A stretch of DNA of 64,000 nucleotides from Chytridium lagenaria (lineage: Eukaryota; Chytridiomycota; Chytridiomycetes; Chytridiales; Chytridiaceae). The notes below the pieces were generated by a model that was given only the letters and a program-made list of their open reading frames with translations, ran no database searches and had not been told where the DNA came from. Both the position numbers and the translations under genes were made by a program. The stretch covers positions 62,001 through 126,000 of the forward strand of contig JAHLKC010000032.1 of assembly GCA_025449115.1 (NCBI GenBank). Reading direction: 5' to 3'. Of this stretch, positions 50,760 to 63,164 are shown one piece after another (the first letter of the stretch is position 1; each line of letters opens with the position of its first letter).

Positions 50760-51959
50760 ATGGGCAACAAGCTTTCACTTGACGTACGTTTTACTTGGAG
50801 CAAATGTTCCATCTATTACTTTGTTTTGTTTCTAATGCAAAGCAAAACTGCAACATAATGTCAACAGCAACGGACAGAAAGAGCCGAAAAGACAGGTAAG
50901 ACTTAGCCTTGATGGAACCGTTAGATTGTTCCCATGATAGAACCGTTAGATTGCTCATGTTCAACATCATGCATTACTTTAACTCATTCTTTTCACTAGG
51001 TATCTTGACACTATCTGAGGCAAGACTAAAGGAGATCCCGGCCGATATCTTTGTGATCAAGACCCTTAAAAGCTTGGACTTGTGAGTATAAAGAACATTG
51101 CCCCATGCCCTCTCCTATCTCGAACATGTTCTTTATGCAGAATTATTTATTTTGACTAATACGTTTTTTATAAGATCTATTAACCGACTCGACAACCTGT
51201 ATGTTACTTCCCTAAGAACTCCAATAATGAGTCTTGTCTTCTTTACTCACTCGATTTTTCTTGCTTCCACGTCTCAAGCCCTCGAAACTTTATGAAATGG
51301 GGCGATACTCTTAAGATCCTGAATCTTTCAAACAACCTCTTCTCCACCCTCCCACCTGAAGTCTACGAATGCCGACGCCCTTGAATCTCTCAATGTATCA
51401 TCAAACTCATTAATCACCATCAGCCCTTCGATTTCAAACCTTGGAAGACTCAAAACATTTAAATCTCTCCGGAAACCGTTTAAAAGGTAGAATATCATAG
51501 ATTACTCTAGCCACTTACTATAAAAAGACATACCGGCGGAACTTGGTGCCCTTTTCCGTCCTCGTCACTCTCGACATCTCGAAAAATCACTTGACAGAAC
51601 TACCAGACAGTTTCGGTGACCTACCTGCTCTCGAAGAAATCGATGCTTCTAATAATGCGATTGCGGCTGTCCCTCCCTGAACTTGGCAAGGCAGCGTCGC
51701 TCAAAATTCTGCGATTGTCGTCCAACAAGATTGCGTCTTTCCCGTCCGAGGTTGTTAAAAGGTACAAATGTTGCGTGGATTGAACTTGAAGAGAATCCCT
51801 TGTTATCGAACAAGTTTAGGGAGGTGGATGGGTATGATGAGGGTACGTCAATGTTACATCTTACTTTTTTTGTTCAATTCCTCTTTAACACTATCGTATT
51901 CGCTAATGTTCTGGTAGTATGAGGCGAGGAGGAAGAGTAGAATTGTGGCTAGAGGATGA
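50760..51959 (+). CDS. Leucine-rich repeat protein, LRRC57-like, N-myristoylation signal
   Basis: Short cytoplasmic LRR protein, like animal LRRC57 in start, repeat number and C-terminus. Exons 50760-50783, 50868-50895, 51000-51081, 51175-51198, 51279 onward and 51527 onward. MGNKLSLD has Gly2 and Ser6, a typical myristoylation site. Repeats include LKEIPADIFVIKTLKSLDLS, WGDTLKILNLSNNLFSTLPP, LNLSGNRLK/DIPAEL, NHLTELPDSFGDLPALEEID and LRLSSNKIASFPSEVV. The end (GTNVAWIELEENPLLSNKFR, EVDGYDE, then EARRKSRIVARG) matches the family cap. At least five single-base insertions break exons 5 and 6. Probably a membrane-tethered adaptor; partner unknown. Confidence 0.82.
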
Positions 51960-52678
51960 AGTGTGTATATAGGCCTTATATGTGTTAATATACAGAGATT
52001 CTGTTTCTATCGGTGTTTTCTTTATATTCCGCGTATTCTTTAGACTTTTTAAGCGTACTATGCCTTCAATTCCCTAAAATCCTTTGTCTTAGGTCCTGAA
52101 ATATTTAACTTGCCAAACGGCTTGAGCGTACTTTTTATGAGCAAAGCCGCCACGCTATGTAAAACGTTTTGTCTTCCATTTTTGTTTAGAACAATGGCCC
52201 AGTCATAAATAAGGGCACAGACTTGCTGTATTATTGACAACGAGAAGAGAGAGAAAATGGCGTTGACCTTGCATGCAGAGGATCGCTCGTAGATTGGTTG
52301 ATCCCAAAGTTGATCTTGCTGATAATAGTGACGCAAAACACCTTCTCTATCTTAGTCTTAATATTACGCGATAAGCCATACTCCAATCTTAATAAAAAAA
52401 GCAGCGAGAATAAAAAATATTTACTTAATACATTTCTATACTGGCCTCTCTCAGTTTGGATAGACACGTCTGACACTAAGCCCTATTATCATTGATGGTT
52501 GGTTAGTTTTGGCAAGGCGCCTGCATCTGCACCCTTGGCTATTACCCTTCTTTGCTGACAATTCGAAAAACATTTCGCAATGACATGACTCGATTACGTT
52601 TTTTCTCCCCATTTTAATCCGTGAAGCCTCACTTGCACGCATCTTCATTGTTACTGAATACCACTTGAGTTGCTGGAG
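51960..52678. other. Intergenic region
   Basis: Between two plus-strand genes. A/T-rich, with short unsupported frames on the minus strand. The last 100 bases are the promoter and leader of the DAHP synthase gene. Confidence 0.6.
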
Positions 52679-54511
52679 ATGACGCCTTCAACTGCTGAAG
52701 CTGTAGTGACAGAGAATATCCCCAATATTGTCAAAGATGATATCCTTCCCACTCCTCCCGCCTCGCCTGCTCTGAAGAATGGCTCACCACAAAACAATGC
52801 ATTCGATCATTGAATGTATGGAGCCCTGATTCTTGGAAAGAGAAGAAAATAGTTCAAGATGTCCAATACGATGATGGAGAGCAATTTGAAAAGGTCAAGA
52901 CCAAGGCCCACTTGCCTCCATTGGTTTCCATCCAGGAAGTTCAGTCATTGAGAAAGCAGCTCGCAGAAGTTGCCGAAAACAAGAGGTTTTTACTACAAGG
53001 CGGCGATTGTGCAGAATTATTCGAGTACTGCAGTCAGGTATTATATTTTCTCTGCATTATTGTCTTGGACGATCGTTTATTTTAATCCAAATTGGCAATA
53101 GTCTGGTATCGAAAATCGCCTCAAGGTTCTTCTCCAAATGTCTCTGATCCTCGTTTGGGGAGGCCGGACCCCGTCGTCCGCATTGCGCGAATGGCGGGCC
53201 AGTATGCCAAACCCCGTTCCAATCCTTACGAAACGCTTTCGGACGGTTCCACTGTACATGCTTTCAGGGAGAGAACGTGAATGGTATAGAAATTGAGGAT
53301 AGGAAGCCCGACCCAAAGCGTTTGCTAGATGCTTACTTCCATTCTGCGGCAACGCTGAATTATGTAAGGGCCACCCTGCAGGCCGGGCTTTGCAGATTTA
53401 CACCATCCTGATTCTTGGTAAGCCTTTATCCTTAAGAATTACACATTATTGGCTTTTTGGTCTTATTTGAATTTAACATTATCTATTGGCGATAGGAACT
53501 TGGAAGACTGGGATCTTGAAACGTCCGCTCCACAAATTCGCTTGGAATACCAAACAATTCTTGCACCGTTCTCCACGACGCTCTCGACTTTATGCGTACC
53601 ATCGGTGTTGACAACTTGGAACCCCAACACCCTGCCTCCGCCTTCGCGAACCAGCGCCGTCCGTACGGTTGACCTCTTCACATCCCATGAAGGTCCCTCA
53701 TCGACTACGAGCAATGTCTCACCCGCCTGGAATCCTGCCGACGGACGCCACTACAATCTCGGAACACATTTCATATGGATCGGTGATCGCACGAGGCAGA
53801 TTGATGGTGCACACGTAGAGTTTTTCAGGGGTTTGGCGAATCCTGTCGGAGTGAAAGTTGGGCCATCCATGAAGCCAGAGGAGTTGGGACCGTTATTAGA
53901 TATTTTGGATCCGTTTTTTGAGACGGGGAAAATTACACTCATTACTAGATATGGTTATGATAAGATTCAAGAGTATTTGCCCGCTCATATCCAAGGCGGT
54001 CCAGAATTCGGGACATAAGGTGGTCTGGTGCTGGTATGTTTTCTTCTGCAGCACGCTGGATTTTTTAACATGTTACATTAGTGATCCCATGCACGGCAAC
54101 ACTGAAAGCGTTAACGGCATCAAAACTAGACGTTTCGAGCACATCGTCGATGTACGTGTTTAACACTATCTATTTACAATCACTCACATTTTTCTTATAA
54201 TAGGAACTTTCTAAAGCCTTCCAAATACATGACCAATTCCATTCTCGCCTCGGTGGTGTCCACTTTGAACTCACGGGTGACCGCGTCACAGAGGCGATCG
54301 GGAGGATCTATGGAGCTTGGCGAAATCGACCTTTCAAGAAATTATCAGACATTTCTGCGATCCAAGGTTAGTTTCTGTTAAACCAAAGTTTCTTTACATG
54401 GCATGTCTCGTTCTCATCTTGGAATTTAGGTTAAACTACGAACAAAGTCTTGACGTTGCATTCTCAATCGCTAAATATTTCCAAGAGACGAGATCCAGTA
54501 TCCGTCTTTAG
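52679..54511 (+). CDS. Class II 3-deoxy-D-arabino-heptulosonate 7-phosphate (DAHP) synthase
   Basis: First enzyme of the shikimate pathway: phosphoenolpyruvate plus erythrose 4-phosphate gives DAHP. The sequence is of the plant/class II type: NVWSPDSWKEKKIVQDVQYD, RFLLQGGDCAELFEY (metal-binding Cys), RIARMAGQYAKPRSNPYE (PEP-binding region), DLHHPDSWNLEDWDL, VDLFTSHEGP, WIGDRTRQIDGAHVEFFRGL, NPVGVKVGPSM, KITLITRYGYDKI, CDPMHGNTESVNGIKTRRFE, GGVHFELTGDRVTEAIG and FCDPRLNYEQSLDVAFSIAK. The ATG at 52679 precedes a short poorly conserved N-terminus without a clear organelle signal. At least five introns. Frame breaks near 52813, 53150, 53270, 53385 and 53600. The stop is at 54509-54511. It would act in the cytosol and serve aromatic amino-acid synthesis. 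Confidence 0.92.
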
Positions 54512-55106
54512 ATACCGCCGCTTTCTTTACCATTTCTAAAAATGTTTTCCTCTTTAACTACATATTGGAGCTATACGTTCTCCATAAATATAATATCTAT
54601 ATTTTGGTTACATTTTCTTTGATCACGCACAATGTATGCGACTGACTTAGGCTTAAATTTGTCATGATATGTAGGCTTTGTTTAATAGAATTAAATGACC
54701 AATACTTATATCTCAAAAGGTGATATCTACAACCCTTTTTTTTTTTTTTGATAGACATTTCATCTCCCTGTTCCGTCCACTCACATGCAGAGTCAGTAAA
54801 TTTACCCCAGAGCCCCACTCGCTTCCAGTACACCATCCATCAATCAACTTTTGTTAGATAAAACAGAATAATCCCAGATACCTCGACACTGCAGAAAGTA
54901 GACAAACCATGTTTAAAAGTACCTCAATTTTAATGACTCAAATTAATTTTTATAGAGAGAAATGGATGCTGGGAATATCCCCCTTGTAAACAAGCCAAGT
55001 AGGTAAAAATGTGCGGGATAAATCCCTATGAAAGGGTTGCTATAACAAAAGAGGAAAACAAGAGACAATAGTTGAAATAATTGGGAGCCGGCCCTTTTCT
55101 TTAAAT
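54512..55106. other. Convergent intergenic region
   Basis: Lies between the DAHP synthase and ATPase stops. AT-rich, with a T14 run near 54740. No gene seen. Confidence 0.65.
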
Positions 55107-58100
55107 TTAACGTCCGGTCGACCATTTTGTGGGGAACATTTGCAGACCAACAACTTCGTCGGCATACTTGATAGGGTTGACTATAATTATCAAGAAGAAA
55201 TAATTTAAAATTCATATCGTAAAAAGTAAGATTGATGAAAAAGAAAAAGGCGTTCCACTTACAGATCTTCTTCAACAATGTCCTCAGCACCACATACAAG
55301 AACAACAAAATTCCTCCTCCAATACCCACAAGCCACGAAAGCGGGGTCAATTGGTAATCTGTTCCAAAAGCAACATTGAGCGGAGGAATGTACACCATGG
55401 CGAATGTTAGAGCAGCACCCGCAAAAAGACCAAGGAAACTGTATTTGTTCTGGAACATAAATTTGCCGAATGGGTAGCCGAGGCGAGCTTTACAGACGAA
55501 GAGGTTGAAGGATTGTTGAAGCATGAGCGCGAGGTAGAATGCGGATTGGGCTTGTCCAAGAGCTTTCTTCTGGTCATCAAAGAGCTGAAACATCATAAGA
55601 AAAATTATCATTGAGAATTATTGTTAGGTAAAAGATACAAAAATATATAAAGAAAGAGCCTTCATACCAATTCACGTCCATCAGAGCCGAAGACTCGCGT
55701 GCTGTATCCCTCCAAAGCAAAGTTGGTTCCATGCTGAACAGCAATGGCGGGGGTGATCTACACAGAAAAAAAGCCCGGTTAGATCACCTATATAAATTTT
55801 GAAAAAGATTACCCACCCTGTAATGGTACCAGAAAGCGAAGAAATAAGCCGCAAAGCATCCAATAGTCTCAATAGTACCCGCCTCAAGGTACGAGTACGA
55901 CAACAAATCAGTGTCAACCAAGCGTCTCCTCATCCGTCTTTTCCATGCTAAGCTTCCACCTCTTCCCATCAAACATCCTCCTCACTCCTCTGTCCATCTT
56001 TTGGAATTTCGTCAAACTCTTCTCATAGTTGGCCTCGTCCTCGTCACCCTCATGTCCCGCTTCCCCACCGTCCTTGGTCTCAGGCTTGTACCTCTTGCGT
56101 TCTTCACGGTCCAATTCCTTCCTCCTATCGTTGAGTTCAACAGAGTGCGGGTTGACGGGTTTTCGGGGTGGGAGTTTCATCAACCCATCCTTGTTCTCCG
56201 CAGGGTCGTAAGCATAAGTCAAAGCCATGAGCAACTCAAATCCAAGATCCACAATCAAAATCTGCACAGTCTGCAGAGGGAGTGGGAGTGGGACGGCAAT
56301 GTACAGAAGATTTGCGAACACCTCAGGCATGGTATGGGTGACAGTGTATTGAATGGACTTCTTGAGGTTCTGGAAGATAAGGCGACCTTCCTCGATACCG
56401 CTGACAGTAGATGCAAAGTTATCGTCAAGCAAAATCATAGCCGCAGCTTCCTTGGAAACATCGGATCCAGATTCGTTCATGGCAATACCCAAATCAGCCT
56501 TCTTGAGCGCAGGGGATCGTTTACACCGTCTCCAGTGACACCAACAATGTGACCACGAGCTTGAGCGCGTTTAACAATCTGAAGTTTGTGGCTGGGACTG
56601 GTTCTTGCAAAGATAATTTCGTCTTTATCAAAAATATTGACCCAGTCTTCTTCCTTAAGCGTGTCTATCATTTCACCGTGAATAACAATAGCCCTGGCAT
56701 CCGATTCAGGGATGCTCTCAGGGGGGCATTGACGCTTCTTAGCAAGTGTCTCACGAGTGTCGGAGAGCATCAAGTTGATCTTGCGAGCAATGGCCTCGGC
56801 GGTAAGAGGGTGATCTCCAGTAACCATCATGACCTTAATACCAGCAGCACGACAGTGTCCGATAGCCTCACGCACACCGTGCTTAGGAGGGTCCTCAAGA
56901 GAAACAAGGCCATAGAAAGTGTAGTCCTTAGTGGGGTAGTTTCCAGCCTCCTTCTTAAATTCGTGGTCGGCAGGGTACTGGTCTCCAGGGAGAGCAAGGG
57001 CAGCAAAGGCGAGGACACGGTGCCCCTTAGACGCCATGTACGTGTAGGTGTTCTCGAATTGAGCCTTATGCTCTGGGGTAAGAGTCACAGGCTTCTCACC
57101 GTCATAGATTGTGCTGCAAAGCCTAAGAATACGTTCAGGCGCGCCTTGATGTAAAGCATCAGTTGGCCATTAGAGTGTCTTTTTGATGAAGTCATAGCCC
57201 ACTTGTTTGTTGAGTTAAAAGGGATCTCAAACACCTTAGGGTGTCGCTCGTGGATGCTGTCGAACTCAGGAATCTTAGCAGCCGCGCAACGGAGAAGCCC
57301 GACTCGGTGGCGTCGCCGATGACTGACGCTCAGCGATGGGAACGTTGGTGTTTTCGAACTTGCACGGAGCAGAGAGCCGACATGTGGAGAACCTCGTTGG
57401 GTCCAGGCTTGTTTGCGTCAAGGGCCACAGGCTCAAAACCATCTTCGGGAATAAGCTGTCCTTGGGCCATATAAGGAACCTCCAGTCCATATGTAAGTCA
57501 CGGTCATTTGGTTTCGAGTGAGAGTGCCCGTTTTGTCTGTAGCCAAAAGAGTAATGGCACCTAGTGTCTCTACACCTTGTAGATCCTTTACAAGAACCTT
57601 TCGACTTGCCATACGCTTGGCGGCGATAGTGAGAAGCATCTGTAAAAATAGACATTAAAATTTGATTGAGGCGATCAACGTGAGTATGTAATAAAAATGG
57701 GTAAGTAACTTACGGTAACGGTGGCGGGAAGACCCTCGGGGACGAACGACACGAAGTTCCAATGGCGAAACTGAGAGAAGCGAGAAAGTGTTACCCTTCC
57801 AACCATCGCAACCACGAAGAAAATGGCAGCAGTAACAGCAGCCACACCAGCAATAATGTGCACAAAGTGGTCGATCTCTACAGACATAGGCGATTCTCTC
57901 CTCTGTTCATTTGTCGTCAATGAAGCAATCTGACCAATGACAGTGTGATCACCAGTACGGATAACAATACCATAGCCATCGCCGTTGACGCAGAGAGTTC
58001 CGTTGAACGCAAGGTTAGTAGCCTCAAGGGGTGATTCGTAGTGTTGGTTTTAAGACGTTCTTGAGGCTCAGATTCACCAGTGAGTGAAGAATTGTCGACC

Positions 58101-59266
58101 TTTAGCTCGGTAGAGGCGAAGATGAAGACGTCCGCCGGAATTTTATCACCCATCTTCAGAACAACGTCACCGTTCACAAGCTCTTTTGCTGAAATCTGCT
58201 GCTGCTTACCGTCACGACGACATAGCAGTTTGCAGGAATCAGTTCTATCAGGTTTCCCAAAAAAAAGTGTTATTAGACGAGGACAGGAGCCTCGATAATA
58301 AAACGCAAAGATGAGAAAGTAACGATGACTCACCAAGAATGATTCGAGAATCGATTGTTGAGATTTTTGCCTTGAATAAACTCAATTGCCGCGTTCATGA
58401 ACGCAACACCGATAAAATACCACCAAGGTAAACCTGAAATTCGATAGTTAATGCTTTGACATAACCGAGTGTTGAAAAAAAACAAACAAATTACACACAT
58501 TTTGAAAGTTGGCCTTCAAATCAATTGAACGGTAACGTAAGATGCAACACCGGAGAAGATAAGAATTAAGTTGAACAGACCGAGGAGGCAGTCGAGAAAC
58601 TTTAGGAAAGGATGGCGCTTGTGGGAGGCGTAAGCATGTTAAATCCGTTCTCTTCAAGCCTCTTGGCAGCTTCGGCAGAAGTAAGACCAATGGACGATGC
58701 AGGCTTGGCCTCGTCAATAGAGACATTGAACTTTGATGCAACGTCGGGGATGGACATCAAATGCTCGGTCTTGTATACAAAGTGGATGTGGTTTGTGATG
58801 TAAAAACAATGGCCAGATTCCGCGTTTAACATCGATGTGAAGGTTTGAAAAAAGTTAGCGACGATGGATTAGTTTGATAAAAACATGAAGAAGATAAGAT
58901 CGGATGAAACGAGAGACGTACAACGTTGACATTTCGCTTCTCCTCCTTCTTGACCGGCACAGGCTCAGTGGGTGGCTCCTTGGGTGCCGTGACGGTAGGC
59001 AGTACTGCCTCAGATTTTTTATCCGAAGTCAAGGCAAACGAAACGGAAGGACCTGTTGCGGCCACAGGCTCTATATGGGGAGGAGCAGCTGCTTGTGGAG
59101 TCTCTTCAATCGTGACTTTGGGAATGCTTTGAGTCGACTTTTCCGAGTCAATCTTTTCTGCGTCCAACTGCACACTAGGCTTGCTGTCTTCCGCGGGAAC
59201 TGTCGCCTGTGATGGCTCGACAAGGGGCTTGTCGACAACCTCGTCCGGTTTTGACGGATCGCTCAT
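55107..59266 (-). CDS. P-type IIC ATPase, Na+/K+-ATPase alpha-subunit-like
   Basis: Plasma-membrane cation pump of the animal Na+/K+ (H+/K+) class. The ATG at 59266 opens a Ser/Pro/Lys-rich N-terminal extension, then [16 protein letters not shown] and [20 protein letters not shown] (cation ATPase N-domain). The core has [25 protein letters not shown] (TM4 ion site), [15 protein letters not shown] (phosphorylated Asp), [32 protein letters not shown] and [20 protein letters not shown]. The TM5-6 part reads [20 protein letters not shown] and [20 protein letters not shown], the C-terminal TM segments include [20 protein letters not shown], and the end is [10 protein letters not shown] charged ~65-residue insert sits between TM6 and TM7. 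Several introns and frame breaks (for example near 56515). No beta subunit is nearby. Confidence 0.9.
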
Positions 59267-60081
59267 TCTGCGGAGGCTAGAGGTTGACGAGTGTGGTTGT
59301 AGATGTGATGAACGGGAATTAAAAAGGGGCAATGGGTGAAGGTAACCGTTAAAGTCTTCTTCAAAGGCTCAGATACCAAGAATCCTCCTTGATACGGCGG
59401 AATGAAGTGATGGTCAAATCTCGTTTCTTTCGATTCTTGAGAAAGAACCAAAAGTGTTTGAAAATCTCTTTTCAACCAGCCCTTAAAGAGAAAATTCTGA
59501 CAATTTCAGAAAATGTTGACGAACGCACGGCTTCCAGAACATGGGCGAGCAAAGGTGCGGGAAGGAGGCCCAAGAATAGGGTAAGGAACGAAAGGCTCTA
59601 AAATAGAACTCAACTTCGGTAAAATACTGAATTTATGGACTATCTTTTACGATAAACTAAGGAAGTACGATGCACTTTAGGTGGATGAGGGTGGTTACTT
59701 TTGGACGCGTATGTGCAGTAATTTGATTCTTCTATTTCTGCTTGTAACATCAACCTTCTGCGCGCATTCTTTTATCTTTGGTCGAAAATGTGTCAACTCA
59801 ATATGTATGGCCGCTCTTTTTTGAAAGTGATGTCGCATCTCTCCACTTATAGTATAGGTAAGCCACCAAACGCACGCGTTGACAAACCTTGTTATATGTC
59901 GTGCGAAAAATGCATCACATTATTATTATTTTTTGAAAAGAATGTACGTTGTGAACTTCAAACCGCTTCTGACCTTAAGAAAAAGGGTCTACGATGTGTA
60001 ATGTCTACACACCATGTTATTAAATCCACTTCTGGAGCATGATACAAGTTTATGCTTGACAACAAAGCCCATGCAGCCCGA
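59267..60081. other. Intergenic region, ATPase promoter side
   Basis: Upstream of the ATPase (-) and downstream of mS26 (-). No coding signal was found beyond short frames. The ATPase frame stays open for 66 bases above its ATG but gains only a TTG, so the ATG at 59266 is preferred. Confidence 0.6.
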
Positions 60082-61362
60082 TTACTTCTTTTGCAAATTA
60101 AACTCGGTCAACACTGAATTTAACAAAGCATCAGTGTCCTTGAAGTTCTTGCTCGATGCCTTTACAGCCGCCTCATCCACATCATCCTCCCCATCTTTAG
60201 CCTCCGTGCCAGCCGGAAGAACATCTTCATCCAACCGATGCCTCCTCAACCACCTCTTGACAGCATCCTGCCCAGGCCGGGAGGCAACCGTCCCCTCAAG
60301 CGCATCTTTAAGCGCCAATCCACGAGACCTCACAAATTCCTCACCAGCAGATCCAGGCTTCAGATCCGGAGCCTTGTGGCCGTGGGTATATTTGAAGAGC
60401 CCTGAGATGGAAGATGCACTCCGTTCACCGTAAATCTTTGCAGGTATACGGGTTGCCGAGTCCTTTAATAGAAGCTCCTCAGCCACGTCACCGGTGACTG
60501 GGCGAGATATGGGCGATTCGGAACCCATAGTGGCATCAGCTTGAGCCAGAGCAGAAACCACAAACGCAGGGTGAGGTGCTCTCTTTGCATCTGCCTCAAG
60601 ACTCTTGATCTGCTCAACGAGGTTGGTATGTGAGATTCCGGGTGGAATGTACTTGAACTTTTGATCAAACACTTCTTTAATCTTGGCGTCGAGGTTCCGA
60701 TACGTCACAAAGTCAGCGGAAGCGTGGAAGAGGTACATCATGGAGGCGATACGCTCTTTGGCGAGACGCTGCCGGCCTTCTAATTCAGTTGTAAAACGAA
60801 TACGACGGCGTGCTAAGGCGTATTTTTGCCATGCATCTACCGAAGTTTTTGGTGGGGTCGATAGAGAGCCTTCAGTCTTAGTTCCCAATGCATCATCCAA
60901 TGCCTGACGTCCAGCCTTTGCCCCCTTCCCTCCAGGTCCAAGAGCCGAGTTCTTCTGCTGCATCTCCTCCTTGAACATCCGGACTTCCTCTCTCAGTCTC
61001 TCTCGTGCAATGGCCCGAGCTTCCTTCTGCTTCCCAACTTCTTCTTCCTTGACTCGTAATGCTACCAGAGATTCGGCAAGGTATTGCTTTCTTAATCGCC
61101 GCATCGTCTCCCGAAAAGGAATCTTCGGATCTAATGGTTGAAGAACGGTCTTTGGAGTATTGGATGGCTTTGCTTTGGTGGACGGTGGTGTGGATTTGCG
61201 GGTTTGTGATGCAGAGGCGGTGGCCATCAATCGGACAGTCCGACTCGCCGGAAAGTCCATCTTATAGCCTGCCGGAATGAGGTTTGAAGAAGCCTTCATG
61301 CATCCCGCGAAAGCCGTTAATGCATCCAAGGTCTTTGGATGTCTCGATTGTGTTGAAAGCAT
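60082..61362 (-). CDS. Mitochondrial small ribosomal subunit protein mS26 (Pet123-like)
   Basis: Single uninterrupted frame of 426 codons. Matches fungal Pet123/mS26: the long basic coiled coil (MRRLRKQYLAESLVALRVKE, EEVGKQKEARAIARERLREE) and the conserved block ERIASMMYLFHASADFVTYR then NLDAKIKEVFDQKF. The start at 61362 is the first ATG. A later ATG at about 61260 (MDFPASRTVRLMATASASQT) begins a better presequence, basic and poor in acids, so the true start may be there. The C-terminal third is specific to this organism or its clade. It would be imported into mitochondria and join the small subunit. Its 5' end faces the Asa1-like gene only 67 bp away. Confidence 0.82.
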   Translation of the reverse strand: MLSTQSRHPKTLDALTAFAGCMKASSNLIPAGYKMDFPASRTVRLMATASASQTRKSTPPSTKAKPSNTPKTVLQPLDPKIPFRETMRRLRKQYLAESLVALRVKEEEVGKQKEARAIARERLREEVRMFKEEMQQKNSALGPGGKGAKAGRQALDDALGTKTEGSLSTPPKTSVDAWQKYALARRRIRFTTELEGRQRLAKERIASMMYLFHASADFVTYRNLDAKIKEVFDQKFKYIPPGISHTNLVEQIKSLEADAKRAPHPAFVVSALAQADATMGSESPISRPVTGDVAEELLLKDSATRIPAKIYGERSASSISGLFKYTHGHKAPDLKPGSAGEEFVRSRGLALKDALEGTVASRPGQDAVKRWLRRHRLDEDVLPAGTEAKDGEDDVDEAAVKASSKNFKDTDALLNSVLTEFNLQKK

Positions 61363-61429
61363 AGCTGGAGTTGTTGAGAAAACTGAAAAACGTCTTCAAG
61401 AAAATATTTCCGAAACTTGTTCAAGCGAC

Positions 61430-63101
61430 ATGCTGGCACAACGTAAAGACGGGTCTATGGTGCTCGCAGTAAACAGTGATGCGACATCATCAAGGGCCAC
61501 GGAAGATCTTAAAGCGAGGCTGGACCCTGCATTCATCCTGCGTGGCCATACTTCTGACGTTCAATGTCTGGCGTTCCTTCTGGCCGACCAAATGCTAGCA
61601 TCTGGGTGAGCAGCAAGCAGCATCGGCTTGTTAGCTTACTCAAGTTCAGAGACGCAAATGGAACACTGATACTATGGAGCATGTCAACGCTGAGGCCGTC
61701 TCGGATGTGGAAGGCACATGCAGGTGGAATTCTTAATGTGGCTGCAGTTTATCCCCAGAAATCCACAGATGCCGGGAAGCTGTTGCTAAGGTTTGACTTA
61801 TTTGTTCCTTTCATACTTACAAGATACAATTTTAATGTATAATACTTTCAGCCAAGGCAGAGACGATTTGATTCATATTTGGGATCTCACGACATTGTTG
61901 GAAACTGTGCCTTCAACCTCTGCAACGCGAGGTGTGGCAGAAAAATACCCGGACCCATCACCCATACAAAGCTTTCCGGTCAATTCTCTCAATTTTTGTA
62001 GTTTTGACTGGTGCTTCGGACGTAAGTTCTGGATAGTTTATGCATCGTTAAGTATCAAGTATTGACTAAAAATTCATATATTCTAGTACCGACAGAGACC
62101 GACCCCCATCCTTTGATACTGTCGTACCTTTTGCCTGATCGCTCTTCCACCATTGGAATCCATATTCTGCCATCATCTAGCACATCTCCCAAGCTCCTTG
62201 TTCGTATCGAGCATGAAAATGCAAAACCATCTTTGACCGATTCTGAAACTAAGAACAACACAGGAATGTGTATGGCGATGAGGTTTTTCCGTCAAAAAGC
62301 TCTTGTGGATTCGGAACCGTCAACTCCGAATAACGCCACGTTACATGGACTGAAATTAGCGTCATGTTTTGAGAATGGCGAAGTGATCGTTTGGGATTGC
62401 GAGAGTTCGGCGATGATTGTGCGGACAAAAGTACATAGTGAGCCAGGTAGGATTCTCCTGTAGCTTTCTTGCCGCATTTGCATTTTCTCTTATAACAACT
62501 ACTAAGTATTTGAAAAGCTCTTTGTTTGGACGTTCTTGACGACGGGTCGGCGGTTGTTAGCGGGGGTGCTGATGGACGCATCTGCGTTACATCTACTATA
62601 CGAGGCGCGGTAATACTATTTTCGCCTTTTGATCTTCCTACACTGCTATACTGTATTGGGAGTTCTAACCTTTTGCAGAACGAGAATTCCAACTCTATAA
62701 AGACTGTGGCACCACCAAATTGCAAAGGCATTGCCTCTATACGTGTAAGAAAAGATAGCAAGCTAATTGTTGCTGGATGCTGGGATAACAGTATCCGCCT
62801 TCACACTGTTAAAAAGCTCACTCCACTTGCGACTTTGGCGAGTCACCACAAGGCTGGGGTGGCATCCGTTGCCTTGGTTAGTGCATCGACTCCAGCAGCA
62901 ATTTTGCAGTCTAATATGGATTTGGATGTGGAAAGTAGCAATGGACAAACATCGGAAGGAACGCGAACAGCTGTTACGACATTTAAGGTTCAAACCGGAG
63001 CTTTAAGATCATCTCATCTTTCTGATGACTCTGGGTTGGCCGATAATTTATTTGCTGTTGGCGCGCGAGATGCTCGTATCTCATTATGGAGGATGTACTA
63101 A
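61430..63101 (+). CDS. WD40 protein, Asa1/GNB1L-like
   Basis: Seven-blade WD40 protein resembling the ASTRA-associated protein Asa1 and metazoan GNB1L, which work with Tel2-Tti1-Tti2 in maturation of PIKK kinases. Exons 61430-61605, 61650-61790, 61852-62021, 62087-62446, 62518-62609 and 62679-63101 join in frame with no breaks. Landmarks: ILRGHTSDVQCLAFL, DANGTLILWSMSTLRPSRMW with KAHAGGILNVA, SQGRDDLIHIWDLTTLL, SFPVNSLNFCSFDW (typical of this subfamily), LASCFENGEVIVWDCES, VVSGGADGRICV, LIVAGCWDNSIRLHTVKKL and NLFAVGARDARISLWRMY at the C-terminus. The start is uncertain: the frame is open to 61277, but the ATG at 61430 fits the family. A cytosolic or nuclear co-chaperone role is inferred. 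Confidence 0.85.
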
Positions 63102-63164
63102 GTAAACATACTGGTTGTATAATGTATAATAAATATTTTGAAAGACAAACAGTTCCACGTTTCA

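Noticed and set aside
51199..51527. LRR gene called as a pseudogene
   Set aside because: Breaks are single-base insertions while repeat consensus, splice sites and the cap are intact; error is likelier than decay.
58826..59332. ATPase start 22 codons upstream of the ATG at 59266
   Set aside because: The upstream codon at 59332 is TTG, not ATG; the ATG at 59266 is the first proper start.
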